From Salminus brasiliensis (lineage: Eukaryota > Chordata > Actinopteri > Characiformes > Bryconidae), in assembly GCF_030463535.1 (NCBI RefSeq), contig NC_132896.1, forward strand, positions 32,582,477-32,646,476: a DNA stretch of 64,000 bases, read 5' to 3'. Positions 11,514 to 24,200 of the stretch are shown here, one piece after another. A program made the translations under genes and the position numbers. Under the pieces are notes generated by a model. It ran no database searches, was not told where the DNA came from, and was given only the letters and a program-made list of their open reading frames with translations. Position 1 is the first letter of the stretch. Every line of letters begins with the position of its first letter.

Positions 11514-13637
11514 ATGGCTCGAGCTGTGATTGCCGCTGTAATTCTCTACAAAATGTGTAAGTTCCATACTTAAGTCCACTGAGATCCGCTAACACTGTAA
11601 GGAAATCTGAGCTGTATAGTTTAATATATATATAGTTTTATTATTATATTTCACCTGTTTTTATTATTGATTTGGCTGAACTGTATTTTACAGGTTCTGT
11701 TCAATCAGCAGGAAATTCTGAGTCATTGTATCTCTCAATTAAACCTGGTGAAGCAGCTACTCTCCGCTGCCCATATGAAGAACACTCCAGCACGTCGATG
11801 AGGATGTGGTTCAAGCAAAGACTGGAGCATTCACCGCTGGAAGTGGTGTCAAAGTTAGGAACAAAAGATGCAATATTTTCTTCCCAGTTTAACCAGTCAA
11901 GATTTAAAGATTTAAACAGAAATGCGAGCAGCTTTTCTCTGACTATAGAAAATGTTACTAAACAAGACGAGGGGATGTACTTCTGTGGAGTGGGTGATGA
12001 AAAAACACTGAAGATATCTAACAGTACTTTCCTAGCTGTTACAGGTAATCACTTTACTTCTATTTATATACATGATCACAATATGTTCAATCATATCTTC
12101 AAATATACCTTTTCAAATATAATATTCACCTATTATTCGATGTCAGTCTGAGGTTCATTGTTGCTACTATTACTAATATACTAAATATATTCTGTAAATA
12201 TTCATTATATACAATCAAGAAGCTTCAACACTGGAGCTTTAAACGAGTATCAGACACATAAGACCCAACTATACTACTGTGATCCAGATTTCACTCTGTC
12301 TGTATTACCAGGTGATATAAAGATCTCAGTGGATCAAACTCCAGTATTCCAGAAGATCATCATTGGCAATGGAACAACAGAGTGCTGGAGTAAGACGTCA
12401 TCTCTTTATAGGTTAATTAAACTTGACCAAACTGTATCTAGCTAAGATGGTATGAAATGCTTACCCAGCCAGATTCGTCCAGTTCACAGTTTACTGCATC
12501 TAAGAATTACATCACAGAATTTATTATGAATATATTGCCTGACGACAGAGACATTTCCAACAATTCCCCACATTTATTTCAAAGTTTTCAGATTTATCAA
12601 TGTTTTATAATTGTCAATATTACTTATAAAACTCAGAAGATGTGTATCAGTTCACCAGTATGTTTGGAGCAAAAACACAAATTTGCATTGGCAACATTGC
12701 AACCTCTATTTCCATCTGCTAACACTGTAAAGAAATCTGAGCCGTATAGTTGTTTTCTACACTGAACTATTTCACACCAAATTTGAAAAATAGGCATATT
12801 AATTATGCAGAAATGTTGAAAATCTTACATGACATTTAAACTTAATAATAACGACATTTGACTTGTTGGGCTTATAAGTTGCATCAAAATTATTGTCTTA
12901 CAGCAGAGTCTGACGTTCGTCTACTGATGTCCCTTGGAGTGTTTTCGGGGGTGTGTGTGGTTGTTATCTGTGTTCAAGCCATTGTAATATTTAAGATGAG
13001 AAGGTCTGGTGGTAAGTGTTCATTGGGTTGTATCTGATTTTGGACTAGATTACTTCTTATATATCTTAAAGTAATTTGGATTCTTTCTACAGAGAAACTT
13101 CAGGAGGGTGAAGGACCTCCTAACCAGGTATTTCTCATACAGTTGCTGTTTTACTGTTAATATTTTGGTTAGGATTGGACAGTCTTCAATGCAATGGTTT
13201 ACACCTGAACTTGTAAACCACTATCACCTGAGATCCCATTTGGGATTGCTTTTAATTATATATATATATACATATATATATTTAATGTTTTGCACAAAGG
13301 CACAACTGGAAGCACCCAGCCAATTCTGGCATCTAACTTCAACCATGTAGTTACTGCATTAAGTAACATAGAGTTACGGTAAATCTTAACTAATTTGATC
13401 TTGAGAAAACTGAAGCTCTTTGGCATCTTTTAGGTAGCTTGAAGCAGCTCATTAAATAACAATTAAATCAGGATCTGTTCTTTCCCACAGGATCATAATG
13501 CTGACAATCTGAATTATGCTCCCATTCGCTTCATTGACAAGAAAACCGGGAGAGAAAGAAAGAAAGAACAGCCTGAAGAACTCGTGTACTCCCAAGTGAG
13601 AATCTCCCATGCTAATGATCATCGTTCAAAGCGCTAG
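11514..13637 (+). CDS. nitr: Gene 3: NITR type B with collapsed I domain
   Basis: Exons 11514-11556 leader, 11694-12044 V, 12312-12389 mini-I, 12904-13011 TM, 13093-13127 and 13491-13637 tail; 253 aa. V is complete: LRC, MWFKQ, EGMYFCGVGD and J-like SNSTFLAV. The I exon keeps its first about 13 codons and its last about 13, joined as TPVFQKIIIGNGT. It is 78 nt against 336 nt in gene 5, so 258 nt (86 codons) are missing, in frame, with both splice sites kept. The protein would therefore have one Ig domain on a short stalk. The TM acceptor is a CAGCAG tandem (start 12904 or 12907), and both choices stay in frame. The tail has two canonical ITIMs, LNYAPI and LVYSQV. AATAAA lies at 13869. It could be a working V-only receptor or a decaying gene; the intact frame favours the first. 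Confidence 0.8.
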
Positions 13638-14055
13638 TTACCGAGGTTTTGAGTACCTGCTGTTATGCAGATGATGTCTTTAATGCCTTATTTGTTGTCA
13701 GGGAGAAATTCTACTTGCTGCTGTGTGTTTGAAAAGAATGGGTTTTTAGTGTCAAGACTGTATGGTCACTATGGACTTTAGTTCATGGACTTGTATTATG
13801 GGCTTCAGTTGTGCTTATTATTATTTATATTTCAGACTTTATATGGTAACAGTTCATCTTTAGATATTAATAAAAATACAAATAACCTATAAATAATTTA
13901 ATGCTGTATCTAACATTGACTTTATAATTATTTTATATACTATGTGCTGTATTTCCCATAATGCGCACTGTTAGTAATTTAAATATATATATATATATAC
14001 AAATATTAATAAAAATACTTTTGTTTAAGAAAATAAATTGAATGTATATAATTGC

Positions 14056-14070
14056 TCTCTCTCTCTCTCT

Positions 14071-14129
<59 letters not shown>

Positions 14130-14137
14130 TTTTTTTT
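14056..14137. repeat. Compound (CT)n(TA)n(T)n microsatellite
   Basis: A CT run, then a TA run of about 20 units, then about 27 thymines. Reading frames crossing it (poly-Lys, Tyr-Ile) are artefacts. Confidence 0.95.
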
Positions 14138-15094
14138 CTTGAAAAAACTCTTTATTGATATTTGTGTGATACAAATCTCACATTTGTGTGATGTGAGAAA
14201 GGTAATATAATATACATTATATTTACACAAATTTATACAAAAAGAAATATACAACGCAGGGATGAGTGTCAAGTGTAAAGTGCAACACATGAAAAGTGTA
14301 TGTACCTCCAAAAAAAAAAAAAAAACCTGTACCTTTTCATGAGATGGAAATAATGTTTATAACTGAGTGTGAGTTCAATGTAAATAATTACATTTAAGCA
14401 TTTCTGCATTCTGTCTCCTCATCACAGCAAGTTCATACAATATAAAGGACAACTGCTGTGACCACATGATATAGAAAATAAAAATAAAGATATTTATTTG
14501 TCTGTCTTCCGGTCTATCTATGTATTCATGTTTGTATCTATCTGATCTTCTGCCTGGTTATCTATTTATCTTTCATAACATAAAGAATTCAATTGCAATG
14601 TAATTGTAAACTAAATTGAATGTAACATGTCCTGTTCCTGTTAAAGTAAAAATCCTATGTTTTAATAAACTCTGATGAAAAGGCCAGAAATGTTCTATTT
14701 TAAGTAGCATTTTTATGCTTGCTGTTCTTGCTGTGCCTTATATTCACTAATTTGCAGCTTCTACTCTGATCTTATTTAAAAGCATTAATCTCAGTAAAAT
14801 GTTTACGAGTACAAACTCCAGATCCCTTCATACCAGACACAGGTAAGCATGAATACAATAAAATGTAAAAGGAATTTCTCATTTTGAAGAAAGAAGCTAA
14901 GAAGCTTAAAAGCTAAGATCATAGATATATTGTTTTGTTCTTCAACAGGTGCTTTTATTTCAACAATTCTCAAAAATAATTTACTGAGAACTGCCTCAGC
15001 TGAAAAAACAGTGCAGAACAGGATGGTTCCCCGTTCACTCTTACATTTTGTTTTTTGAGTTTGATAACAATCCATGCTGAACTTCCACCTACTG

Positions 15095-15720
15095 TTCTGG
15101 GGTTCAGGAGAACTCTCCTTTGAGCTAGAAGGCCAGACCCCATTCTATTAAGCAGAGCAAGGACTGAGAGATATGATTGGTTTAAAAGGTAAGACAGGGT
15201 GATGGTGATGGGCTAGACCTTCATCAATGACACATGACAGCCAAGATAGGAAATTATTAGAAATTAGATTGGAAGGTGGAGGGACTTCAGGCATGTTCCT
15301 CCTCCCAAAATTCAGTTTTTAACTCACCTACTGGCCTGTTTCAGATCATACCACACCATTACAATCAAGTTGATTGACAAAAGAAACCCACACTATACAC
15401 ACACATGTTTATATATATATTGTCAATTTAAATTTTCCTTTATTTTGCATTTTTACTTTCTAACATTATTGATGGACTTTTTATGTCCTCAAACTTGTGA
15501 TTCAAATGAAACACCTGTTGTTGCCAGTAGGAGGCAGCATGACCATTGGCTATGCTTTGGGTACTTCCTGTAGTCTTGTGGTGCTTTCCTCTCAGACTAC
15601 AGAAGCAGTCATGAACACAAGCTCTGTGAAGCCCTGGGACATTTTCAGTGCCATGTGCCTCACACTTGAGGTCAAGACATGACTGGAAAAGGCTGAACTG
15701 GCCATTGGAAAATATACACC
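15095..15720. repeat. Left end of duplicated block, copy 2
   Basis: Counterpart of 6050-6660, with shared stretches scattered over the region but more diverged than the gene 2 and gene 4 promoters. It precedes gene 4 at a larger distance because a SINE and other sequence lie in between. Confidence 0.6.
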
Positions 15721-16024
15721 CCAGTATACATAGAGTTCTATATGAGATGAAACATTTTAATGAACAGTTTGAATTTGTTGAAATTTTAAGAGAAACTGTG
15801 TTTATTTTTGCTTTTTCAAAAATGTTCAAAACATCTAATTAAGAACCTTGTGGCGAGCCAGTGCAATTACTTACCTGGCAGGGGAGATACCATGATCAAG
15901 AAGGTGGTTCACCCAGGGTGAGGCTCAGCCATTGCACTCTGGTTGTGCTGACCCCTGCGAATTCAACTGCATAAATTCTGGTAGTGGGGGACTGTGTTTG
16001 CGCTCTCCCCTGATTTTTGGTGTA

Positions 16025-16300
16025 GTGGTGGCTCAGCGGTTAGCGCGCTGGACTGTTGATAACAGGGTTGTGGGTTCGATTCCTGGGCTCGGGAAGCTGC
16101 CACTGTTGGGCCCTTGAGCAAGGCCTTTTACCCTCTCTGCTCCCTGGATGCTGGAGTTGGCTGCCCACCGCTCTGGGTGTGTGTGTACTCACTGCACCTG
16201 GTTCACGTGTGTGTGTGTTCACTACCACAGATGGGTTAAATGCAGAGGGCACATTTTGCAGTACAGAGTACAGTGACAGATATGTGCACCCTTACCTTTA
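16025..16300 (+). mobile_element. tRNA-derived SINE
   Basis: Begins with a tRNA-like head: A-box-like GGCTCAGCGGTTAGCGCGC, then B-box-like GGTTCGATTCC about 30 nt on. A long unrelated body follows with GGGTTAAATGCAGAGG, a stretch common in ostariophysan SINEs. Its right end abuts a relic of a NITR tail exon. Confidence 0.75.
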
Positions 16301-16311
16301 TTTCTTTCTTC

Positions 16312-16610
16312 CTCCCATGCTAATGATCATCATTTAAAACCTTAGTAACTGAAGTTCTGGGACATTTTTTTATGAGCACCTGCTGTTATGCAAATGACGT
16401 CTTTAATGCCTTATTTGTTGTCAGGGAGAAATTCTGCTTGCTACTGTATGTTTGAAATGAATGGATTTTCAGTGTCAAGACTGTATGGTCACTATGGACT
16501 TCAGTTGTGCTTATTAATCATATTCTATGTAAAACAGAGACTTTATATGATAATAGTTAATCTTGAGATATTAATAAGAATAAAAAAGAACCATTATTGA
16601 ATATTGAATG
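16312..16610 (+). pseudogene. Relic of type B NITR last exon and 3' UTR
   Basis: CTCCCATGCTAATGATCATC matches the last codons of gene 3 (S-H-A-N-D-H). The next 250 bases follow the gene 3 3' UTR (about 13640-13870), including TCAAGACTGTATGGTCACTA. The coding part upstream is missing and a SINE sits directly before it. This is the tail of a lost gene between genes 3 and 4. Confidence 0.75.
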
Positions 16611-17207
16611 TTGTACCTATTCAATTTCTTTGTTTCTATTTTTTAAGAGGGGCCTGTGATGAGCCTGTGCAATGTCTGGCAAGGTTGTGGTGGGTGAGAT
16701 TGAAGGCCTAATCAGAAGCACTATTTACACTGGTGTAGTTTGCTTGTGGTGGGCTTCTCTTTAGCTCTTTTTCTTCTGCATCGAAGATTTTTTGGGGTTT
16801 TTGGGACTGTTTTATTTTGGGTATTTTTGCTTTTAGTTTTTTATGTTTTTATAGCTTATTTTTTAACCTGTTACCTCTGAGATGTTTTGTTTTTTTATTA
16901 AATTTAATTTGCCACTTATGCACCTTATATTTGTCATGTTGTTGAGGCAGTTGTGACAACCTACTGAATGATCTTCATCAGCAAAAGCTTCATTTAAAAC
17001 CAACATGTTTGACATTAGCTATTCACATTAACGTATAGGAATTTGAGCCCAGTCTTCATTGCAAAATTGAAATAAGGTAAATTACAGGCCATATAGGCCT
17101 CTCTGCCATTCATTTATCTACTGCCTTAGTCTGAACCTGGTGTTTCTGTGGGTTAGTGCTACAATGATGCCCAAATAGGTTTAAAAGGAGGTTTGGGGAG
17201 GTCTGAT

Positions 17208-17289
17208 GTGACTTTCACCAGCCAATGAACTCGATCTCCTGAGCCCAGCCAGCTGATACAGTTTGATGCTCTTGCTAATTGCTTCCTTT
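17208..17289 (+). promoter_or_regulatory. Gene 4 proximal promoter
   Basis: GTGACTTT starts at 17208, CCAAT lies at 17222-17226 (100 bp before the ATG), GATACAGTTTG follows, and CTTCCTTT lies at 17282-17289. Nearly identical to the gene 2 promoter over the whole 150 bases. Confidence 0.6.
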
Positions 17290-17321
17290 CCAGTTTGCAT
17301 CAAAGAAGAGCTGCTGCTTTT

Positions 17322-19365
17322 ATGACGACGAACACGATGTTGGTTCTCATTTTATTTCTCTATGTAATATGTAAGTTCATTTGCTCTTCATACAAACAAA
17401 TTGTGAACTGTGTTGCTGAAATATCAGCCACTGTTTTCTTTATCAGCTGAGCTCTGAACTCCTTTTATCTTGCAGATCCTGCTCGAACCACAGACCTTAA
17501 TGAGCGGACGTTTATCTCAGTTGAGTCTGGTGAAAATGTAACTCTTCACTGTAAAGAAAAGCCTGAAAAAGCCTCTAAGGTTTGGGTTTGGTACAAGCAG
17601 AGAGCGGGACAGGAGCCTCAAGAAGTGGCAACACAGTTAACCAGCAACAACCAAGAGCCTTTTTTGAATTCGATTTTTCAGAAAGGATTCAAAATAGATA
17701 AGAAAGACTTTTCTCTGACTATTAAAGGAGCTACTAAAGATCATGAAGGGATGTACTTCTGTGGAAAAGGCGACGGGAACACGCTTAAGTTTTTTAACGG
17801 CACATTTGTAGCTGTGACAGGTAACAGAACTGATGTTTTGACTTGTGTTGATAGATAAACTCATGATACATTTATACATTTATACATTTATAATATAAAA
17901 CTGCAATAATAATCAAACCTGTGTGAGCTCTTCACTCCTGTGACATAGAAAGTAAAAATATATTTGGAGCATCTCAGTTTTTCTTGATTATACTTATACA
18001 CTATTATTTTATTGACCAGGTCATCCTCAGTCAAGCATCTCAGTTATACAAACTCCAAAATTAGCGTCGGTTCCTCCAGGAGATAATGTGACTCTGCAGT
18101 GCACGGTCCACCCTGAGAACCAAGCAGCTGAACGTGGAGTGCTCTGGTTCAGATCTGCTGCAGGACGATCCTTTCCTGAGATCATCTACACTCATCACAA
18201 CAGCAGCCGACAGTGTGAGATCAGCTCTTCTAAAGACGGCTGTGTGTTCAACTTCACCAAGAACATCAACAACAGTGAAGATACTGGAACTTACTACTGC
18301 GCTGTGTCCAGCTGTGCGAAGATCATCATTGGGAATGGAACAGCAGTCAGATTGAGTAAGCCAAATTTTTGTGTTTTACATTTACAGTTTACAGTTTTGT
18401 GTTGTGCTTCAGATACTAAGTATGTAAATAGAAGATGGGTTGGAATTAAATGCTAATAAAAATCTATCAAAAAAAATTAAATAAAATTTCTAAATTTCTA
18501 ATAAATAAAAAAAAATAATGTTTTGATTATCTAAATATGCAGAAATAGTTACATAAAAGTTATTCATTACTGTACATTATTGAATTTGTGCTTCAACAGT
18601 ATTTTGTATTTGATCATAAGTTCAAAAAAGCTTTCATCTATGGTCTCTTATATTAAACTAAAGCTGTGAAAAACATTATTTTTCCCATACATTCATGTTT
18701 TATTTTGTTAATTGAGTTAAATCTGAGGTTTGTAAGAGATACAATGGTCAAATACCATGATTTGAGAGTTGGTTGAAAGGTCTTTTACCGTAATGTATAA
18801 AGTACATTGACTATTGTTGTCTTTCAGAGGAGCCTGTGGATCCCATTGTGTTCTATTTCGGAGCAGCTTTGGGAATTTGTGTGGTTGCAATCTTTGGCCT
18901 AGCAGTTTTAAACTGCAGAGGTAAGTGTAGCGTTTTTGATGCTCTTTTGTAAGTAATGACTTTTAGGATGTTAAACTTTATAAACTATTAAAATACTAAA
19001 CGTTCTGAAGCTCAGTTGCAGCAGACAAAACAGACGACATTGATGGCTTATCATATGGATGTGAAATAAAAGAATCTCTGACTGAAATTTTTTCCATTGT
19101 AGTGAGACCTGAGCAAGATCCCCTGGATGAGAATATGGTCAGTCAGGTTGCATTTCTGTTCTCTTACATTTGATGAGTTATGATTTATTTAAATGTAGAA
19201 ATAATTATCTAATCTCTAATCTTTTGTTTCTTCTTTTGTTCCCAGACTGCTGTGGAGCGGATTTACGCTGCCAAAAAACTGAGAATGAAGAAAAGACGCT
19301 CTGGAGACAGTGTGTACTCTGAAGTGAGCTACTTCACCATTAATGATGCTAATCTAACTCGCTAA
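17322..19365 (+). CDS. nitr: Gene 4: NITR type A, inhibitory
   Basis: Exons 17322-17370 leader, 17476-17820 V, 18020-18355 I, 18828-18920 TM, 19103-19146 and 19246-19365 tail; 328 aa. The gene is parallel to gene 2 exon by exon, but its V domain differs between the cysteines (TSNNQEPFLNSIFQKG in the C''-D region) and is seven codons longer. V ends in EGMYFCGKGDGNTLKFF and J-like NGTFVAV. I has the shared VLWFRSAAGRSFPEII block, SSCAK where relatives have SSCGK, and GNGTAVRL. The TM has no charged residue. The tail has a spoiled first motif (RIYAAK) and two ITIMs, SVYSEV and VSYFTI. AATAAA lies at 20811, far downstream. This is the block-2 counterpart of gene 2. Confidence 0.88.
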
Positions 19366-20656
19366 TGGAAGTTATAAGACTCTGCACATTTGCAAATATT
19401 TTCACCAGTATTGGCATTCATGTTCCTTTTTTCTGAATTAACTTGACTGGCAAGTTGGATTTGACGGGAATGCTTTGAAGTTCTGGAGTTCTGACCATAA
19501 ACAAAACAACTTTGGTTCGCTAAAGAACCTTTAAATCAGCAAAGAAACTTTATATCCAGTGAAGGTTCTTTATAGATTTTAAACATTTTGGTCACTCACA
19601 TATCTCTTTTCCAAACATGGTCCTTCATGGAGACAAACTTGTTTGTTGTAAGGCATCGCTCACAGAACCATCATATAAAGCATCTTTATCTGTAAGTCAT
19701 TTCCAGGACCTGTATGTTAATGTGCTTCACTTTGTCTAGATACCATTTGAGCTTAAAACTGTAGGCCTGAATGTTTGGTTTTGAAGGTTTCAGTTCTCTG
19801 AAGGAAGGTGTGAGAACACAGTTTTCGAGTGTGTTGTCTCTACAATCTTTCACACATGACCAACGCTCTCATTAGCTTAGATGGTGTCTGATATGGTCTG
19901 ATATCACCTTTTATGGAAATGTTGGAAATGTGTGAGAATCAGATTAGAATGGTCACATTATTCATTTAAACGAAAGCTGTGGTCACTCTTCAGACCTGTG
20001 GAGAACAGGACTGGTGTTTCTTAGACAGCATTCAAATGTACTGCTAAACACATTTTACATTTGAATTGAAAACCTGATAGAATACAGTACAGAGACATGG
20101 AGCAAGAGGGAGAGTGGTTTACTTCATAGTAATGCCAAAATAAAAAGCCATTATCTGTTGTTTATTAAGTTATATGTGTTAGCAACATAGGTTTTATAGC
20201 TGTAGTACACAATTAAAGAAGAATAATTCAGACACCAGACATGTATCATCTGACTGATTGCAGTAGAGGTAAGAGGAAGAACCAAAAATTAAGATTTGTT
20301 GTGAAATATGTCTTAATAAAAAATACATTGAATTTTAATGCCTTTGACTTGTCTTGGCTATGCAAATACTGTATCATTGTTCTGCTTTGTAATGTCTGTA
20401 ATATGATTTGTGCCTTAAAAACTTAGTTTTTATACTCTTTATACATTAAACAAAACAGTGTTAATATTTGCTCTGGTGGTATTATCATTATTTGTCTTTG
20501 AGACATGAAATGTTCTACTTTTATGTTTATCCATTAAATAAAATAATTAACCTGGAACTGTGCTGTGCTGTGGAAATGAGTTGCAATATAATTAACATTT
20601 TATAATTTTTATTTGATTAGATTTGAATTTGATTTGAATAATTAAAATAATGTATT

Positions 20657-20660
<4 letters not shown>

Positions 20661-20723
<63 letters not shown>
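20661..20723. repeat. (TA)n microsatellite
   Basis: About 31 TA units in the intergenic stretch after gene 4. Confidence 0.95.
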
Positions 20724-20726
<3 letters not shown>

Positions 20727-21684
20727 AGTATATCAATATATTTTTTACTGATATTATTACTGATTATAGATGCATGGAGCTGTTTTTGAACTTGCTGTGT
20801 ATATGCACATAATAAAGCTGTTTATTTACTTGTACATACTGTGAAGAAATAAAGTACATTAACTGTGAAAAATGCCTGAAATGTATTTGTTAAAATGTTG
20901 CAGCTAACTGTTAAGGAAATCTGTATGATATGACATATTTTAAATATCGAGACTTTTTGATATTTAAAATATTTTTAAATATCATATTTTCTATCAATTT
21001 AGTTTTATGTTGCTTCTGTGTTTAACTTAAATTATTATGTGACTCCAGACAAGACACTGTTCAGTGGTCTCACAAAGCAACAGACAACATTACCCTGGTT
21101 AGAATGAGAAAATTCCTGTCTTAAATATGTATTATTAAGGCTAGCTGCTATTATATCTGATTGTTCTTAAATCAGAATATTTAGAAGGTCTTTGATAGGT
21201 CTTTGATCTATAATCAAATATGTTTTTTTATGTTACTGTAAATAACCTCTAGCCTAGTAAAAATCTAAGGAGTATGTAAACAGACAAGTCATATGATTCA
21301 GGTAAATAAGCTTGATTTAATATTTCCAATAAGAAAACAAATATTGTCCCTCTGGACTTTATTCTGGACATTTATTCTGGAAATATCCATATATGAATTA
21401 CAGTACAGCTGCGATTTGTTTAATGTTAGAAAATCAAGTAGGTTCTATTACTGAAAGTGTGTATTACCTTTTCTACAATCAAGCAGGGTTTAAATCTTTC
21501 ATGAAAAGTGTGTCCTCTTAGAGACCTGCAGAGACAAAGATCAGATAAGACTAACTGAAAAAAACACAAGTGAGTTTTCCATTAGTTCCAGGAACTGATA
21601 CAACTGAAAATAACACTCGCAGAGTTTAAAAGAGCCCAGAAGAAGCCAAACAAGGTAGGAAGTGAAGGTGACTGAAAGAACCAT

Positions 21685-21770
21685 GTGATTTTGTTTGTCA
21701 GCCAATGAAGTTCAGAATATCAACCTTCCAAGCCAATACAGCTTGGTGTGTCTTGTCAGTTACTTCCTTT
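21685..21770 (+). promoter_or_regulatory. Gene 5 proximal promoter
   Basis: GTGATTTT starts at 21685, CCAAT lies at 21702-21706 (110 bp before the ATG), AATACAGCTTGG follows, and ACTTCCTTT lies at 21762-21770. Confidence 0.6.
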
Positions 21771-21811
21771 ACAATATTTTCTTTTGAGTTATAGCAATAG
21801 ATTTTTCTTTG

Positions 21812-24200
21812 ATGGCTCGAGCTGTAATTACGGTCTTATTTCTTCACCAAATGTGTAAGTTCCATACTTACGTTTTTGTAATTATTGATGATTTTGATGA
21901 ATTTTGTTTTTACGTTTTTACGTATTTCACTTGTTTGTTTTTTTTTGCTGATTTGGACTTTTATTGATTTATTTAACAGGTTCTGCTCAAGCAGCAGGAA
22001 ATTCTGAACCACTGTTTCTCTCAGTTAAATTTGGTGAACCGGCTACTATCCGCTGCTCATCTGGAGAAAGCTCCAATACAGAAGTCAGAATGTGGTACAA
22101 GCAAAGACTGGAGCATTCACCACTGGAAGTGGCATCAAAGTTAGGAACAAAAGAGGCAGTAATGTCATCCCAGTTTAGCCATTCAAGATTTAAAATAAAC
22201 AAAGCTGGGAACACTCTCACTATTGAAAATGTTAGTAAAAAGGATGAGGGGATGTACTTCTGTGGAGCGGGGGAAGCGAAAACACTGACATTTTCTAACA
22301 GTACATTCCTAGCTGTTACAGGTAATCACTTCACTTCCATTTATATATATATACTAATATACTAAATATATTCTGTAATTATTCATTTATTACAATCAAG
22401 AAGCTTCAACACTGGAGTTTTAATCGAGTATCAGACACATTAGGCTCAACTATATTACTGTGATCCAGATTTTACACTGTCTGTATTACCAGGTGATATA
22501 AAGATCTCAGTGGATCAAACTCCAGTACTGGAATCAGTTTCTTCAGGAGAGTCGGTGACTCTGCAGTGCACAGTCCTCTCTGAGGTCAGTCCAGAAGATC
22601 TCAGGGTGCTCTGGTTCAGATCTGCTGCAGGACGATCCTTTCCTGAAATCATCTACACTGATCACAACAGCAGCAGCAGCCGTCAGTGTGAGACCAGCTC
22701 CTCTCCACACAGCTGTGTGTACAACTTTTCCAAGAGCATCCTCAACGACAGTGATGCTGGAACTTACTACTGCGCTGTGAGCACCTGTGGGAAGATCATC
22801 ATTGGCAATGGAACAACAGTGTGCTTGAGTAAGATGTCTTTTTTTTTAAGGGCAATTAAACCGATTTTACAAACTGTATCTAGCTAAGATGGTGTGAAAT
22901 GCTTCATTCTAGAGAAACCTACCCAGTCAGAATGGATCACAATGGTGATGAACTGGACCAGACATCCACACCAGAGTTAAAAACTACTAAACATAATGCT
23001 GTATTTTAAATACACTACATATAGATTGAAAGGGTACGTGCAGGGAGTTTTAGGAAAAAAAAGTTTCTATAAAAAACTAATTTAAAATTTCAGATTATTC
23101 AGATTATTTTTTGAATTGGCAACATCACTACCCCAGCTCCATTTACCATCTCTGTAAATAAATCTGACCCATCTGTTTCTCAATATTACACCGTTTCACA
23201 CCAAAACCGCTTGAGACTTTTTACATTTTTATTTTAATTAGACACCAAATGTATTTGTTTGTTCATATGTGATATTAGTTTATGTCATCAGTAATAACAT
23301 TAATTTATATTAAATAGAAATTGAAAAAAGAAAAAAATACTACTAATACTTGTATAATAATTCTTGTCTTACAGTAAAGTCTGACGTTCCTCTACTGTCC
23401 CTTGGAGTGTTTTCGGGGGTGTGTTTGGTTGTTATCTGTGTTCAAGCCATTGTAATATTTAAGATGAGAAGGACTGGGGGTAAGTGTTTATTGGGATTTG
23501 CCTGTTTTTGGATTAGATTGCTCATTATGATGAATAGAAAGTAGCCACTATAATACCATAGAATTCATTTGGATTTTTTAATCTGCAGAGAAACATCAGG
23601 AGGCTGCTGTAAATGAGAGACCTCCAAACCAGGTATTTCTTATGCAGTTGCTGTTTTGATTGCCACTCTTCAATGCAATGGTTTACATCCAAACTTGCAA
23701 AGCACTATCACCTGAGATTCAGTTTGGGATTGTTTTTAATCAGAGCAGTTTTTTGCGATTTTTTTAAGTATTAAAAATATGTAATAAATGTTTTGCTTAA
23801 AGTTACACTCAGAAGTACCCGGCTAACTCTGGGATTTAACTTTATAACCGTGCGGTTGCTGGCTCTGTAACTACTGGGTATTGCTTTGGTTATATATTTA
23901 TTTTCAATGTCATGCTGGAGAGTTTTGAATATTTAAATATAACAGGCTTAATTACATAATATAACAAGCTTTAATTTTGTTTTATAAAAACATGTATTTT
24001 ATTCTACCAATATAACATAGTTTTAAAAAATCAGGATCTGTTCTTTCCCACAGGATCATAATGCTGACAATCTGAATTACGCTCCCATTCGCATTGTTGA
24101 CAAGAAAACCGGGAGAGAAAGAAAGAAAGAGCAGCCTGAAGAACTCGTGTATTCCCAAGTGAGAACCTCCCATGCTAATGCTCATCGTTCTAAACGCTAG
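21812..24200 (+). CDS. nitr: Gene 5: NITR type B, inhibitory, full I domain
   Basis: Exons 21812-21854 leader, 21980-22321 V, 22493-22828 I, 23375-23479 TM, 23589-23632 and 24054-24200 tail; 338 aa. This is the intact form of which genes 3 and 8 are the I-deleted versions: same leader style, same V framework (IRC, MWYKQ, EGMYFCGAGE, SNSTFLAV), same tail as gene 3. The I domain has LQC, VLWFRSAAGRSFPEII, a four-Ser run before RQCE, SCVYNF, YYCAVSTCGK and GNGTTVCL. The last Cys is extra and not shared with other full I domains here. The TM is uncharged. The tail has ITIMs LNYAPI and LVYSQV. AATAAA lies at 24234, only 34 bases after the stop. Confidence 0.88.

Larger units (their letters stand above)
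13638..17321. other. Intergenic between genes 3 and 4
   Basis: Contains a compound microsatellite, 3' flank shared with gene 5 (about 14460-14900 against 24600-25080), the front edge of block copy 2 (about 15095-15720), a SINE, a relic of a type B gene end and the gene 4 promoter. No complete gene. Confidence 0.6.
19366..21811. other. Intergenic between genes 4 and 5
   Basis: Holds the 3' flank of gene 4, a (TA)n run and, at about 21000-21170, a diverged relative of the 8214/10456 repeat. The gene 5 promoter is at the right. No further exon is seen. Confidence 0.6.

Noticed and set aside
12457-12765. Open frame of about 100 codons in gene 3, repeated at 48700
   Set aside because: Lies in the intron between mini-I and TM exons; no family motif, and the copy is explained by the shared 1-kb tract.
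16025-16100. Possible tRNA gene
   Set aside because: A and B boxes are present but no proper cloverleaf arms; it continues into a SINE body.
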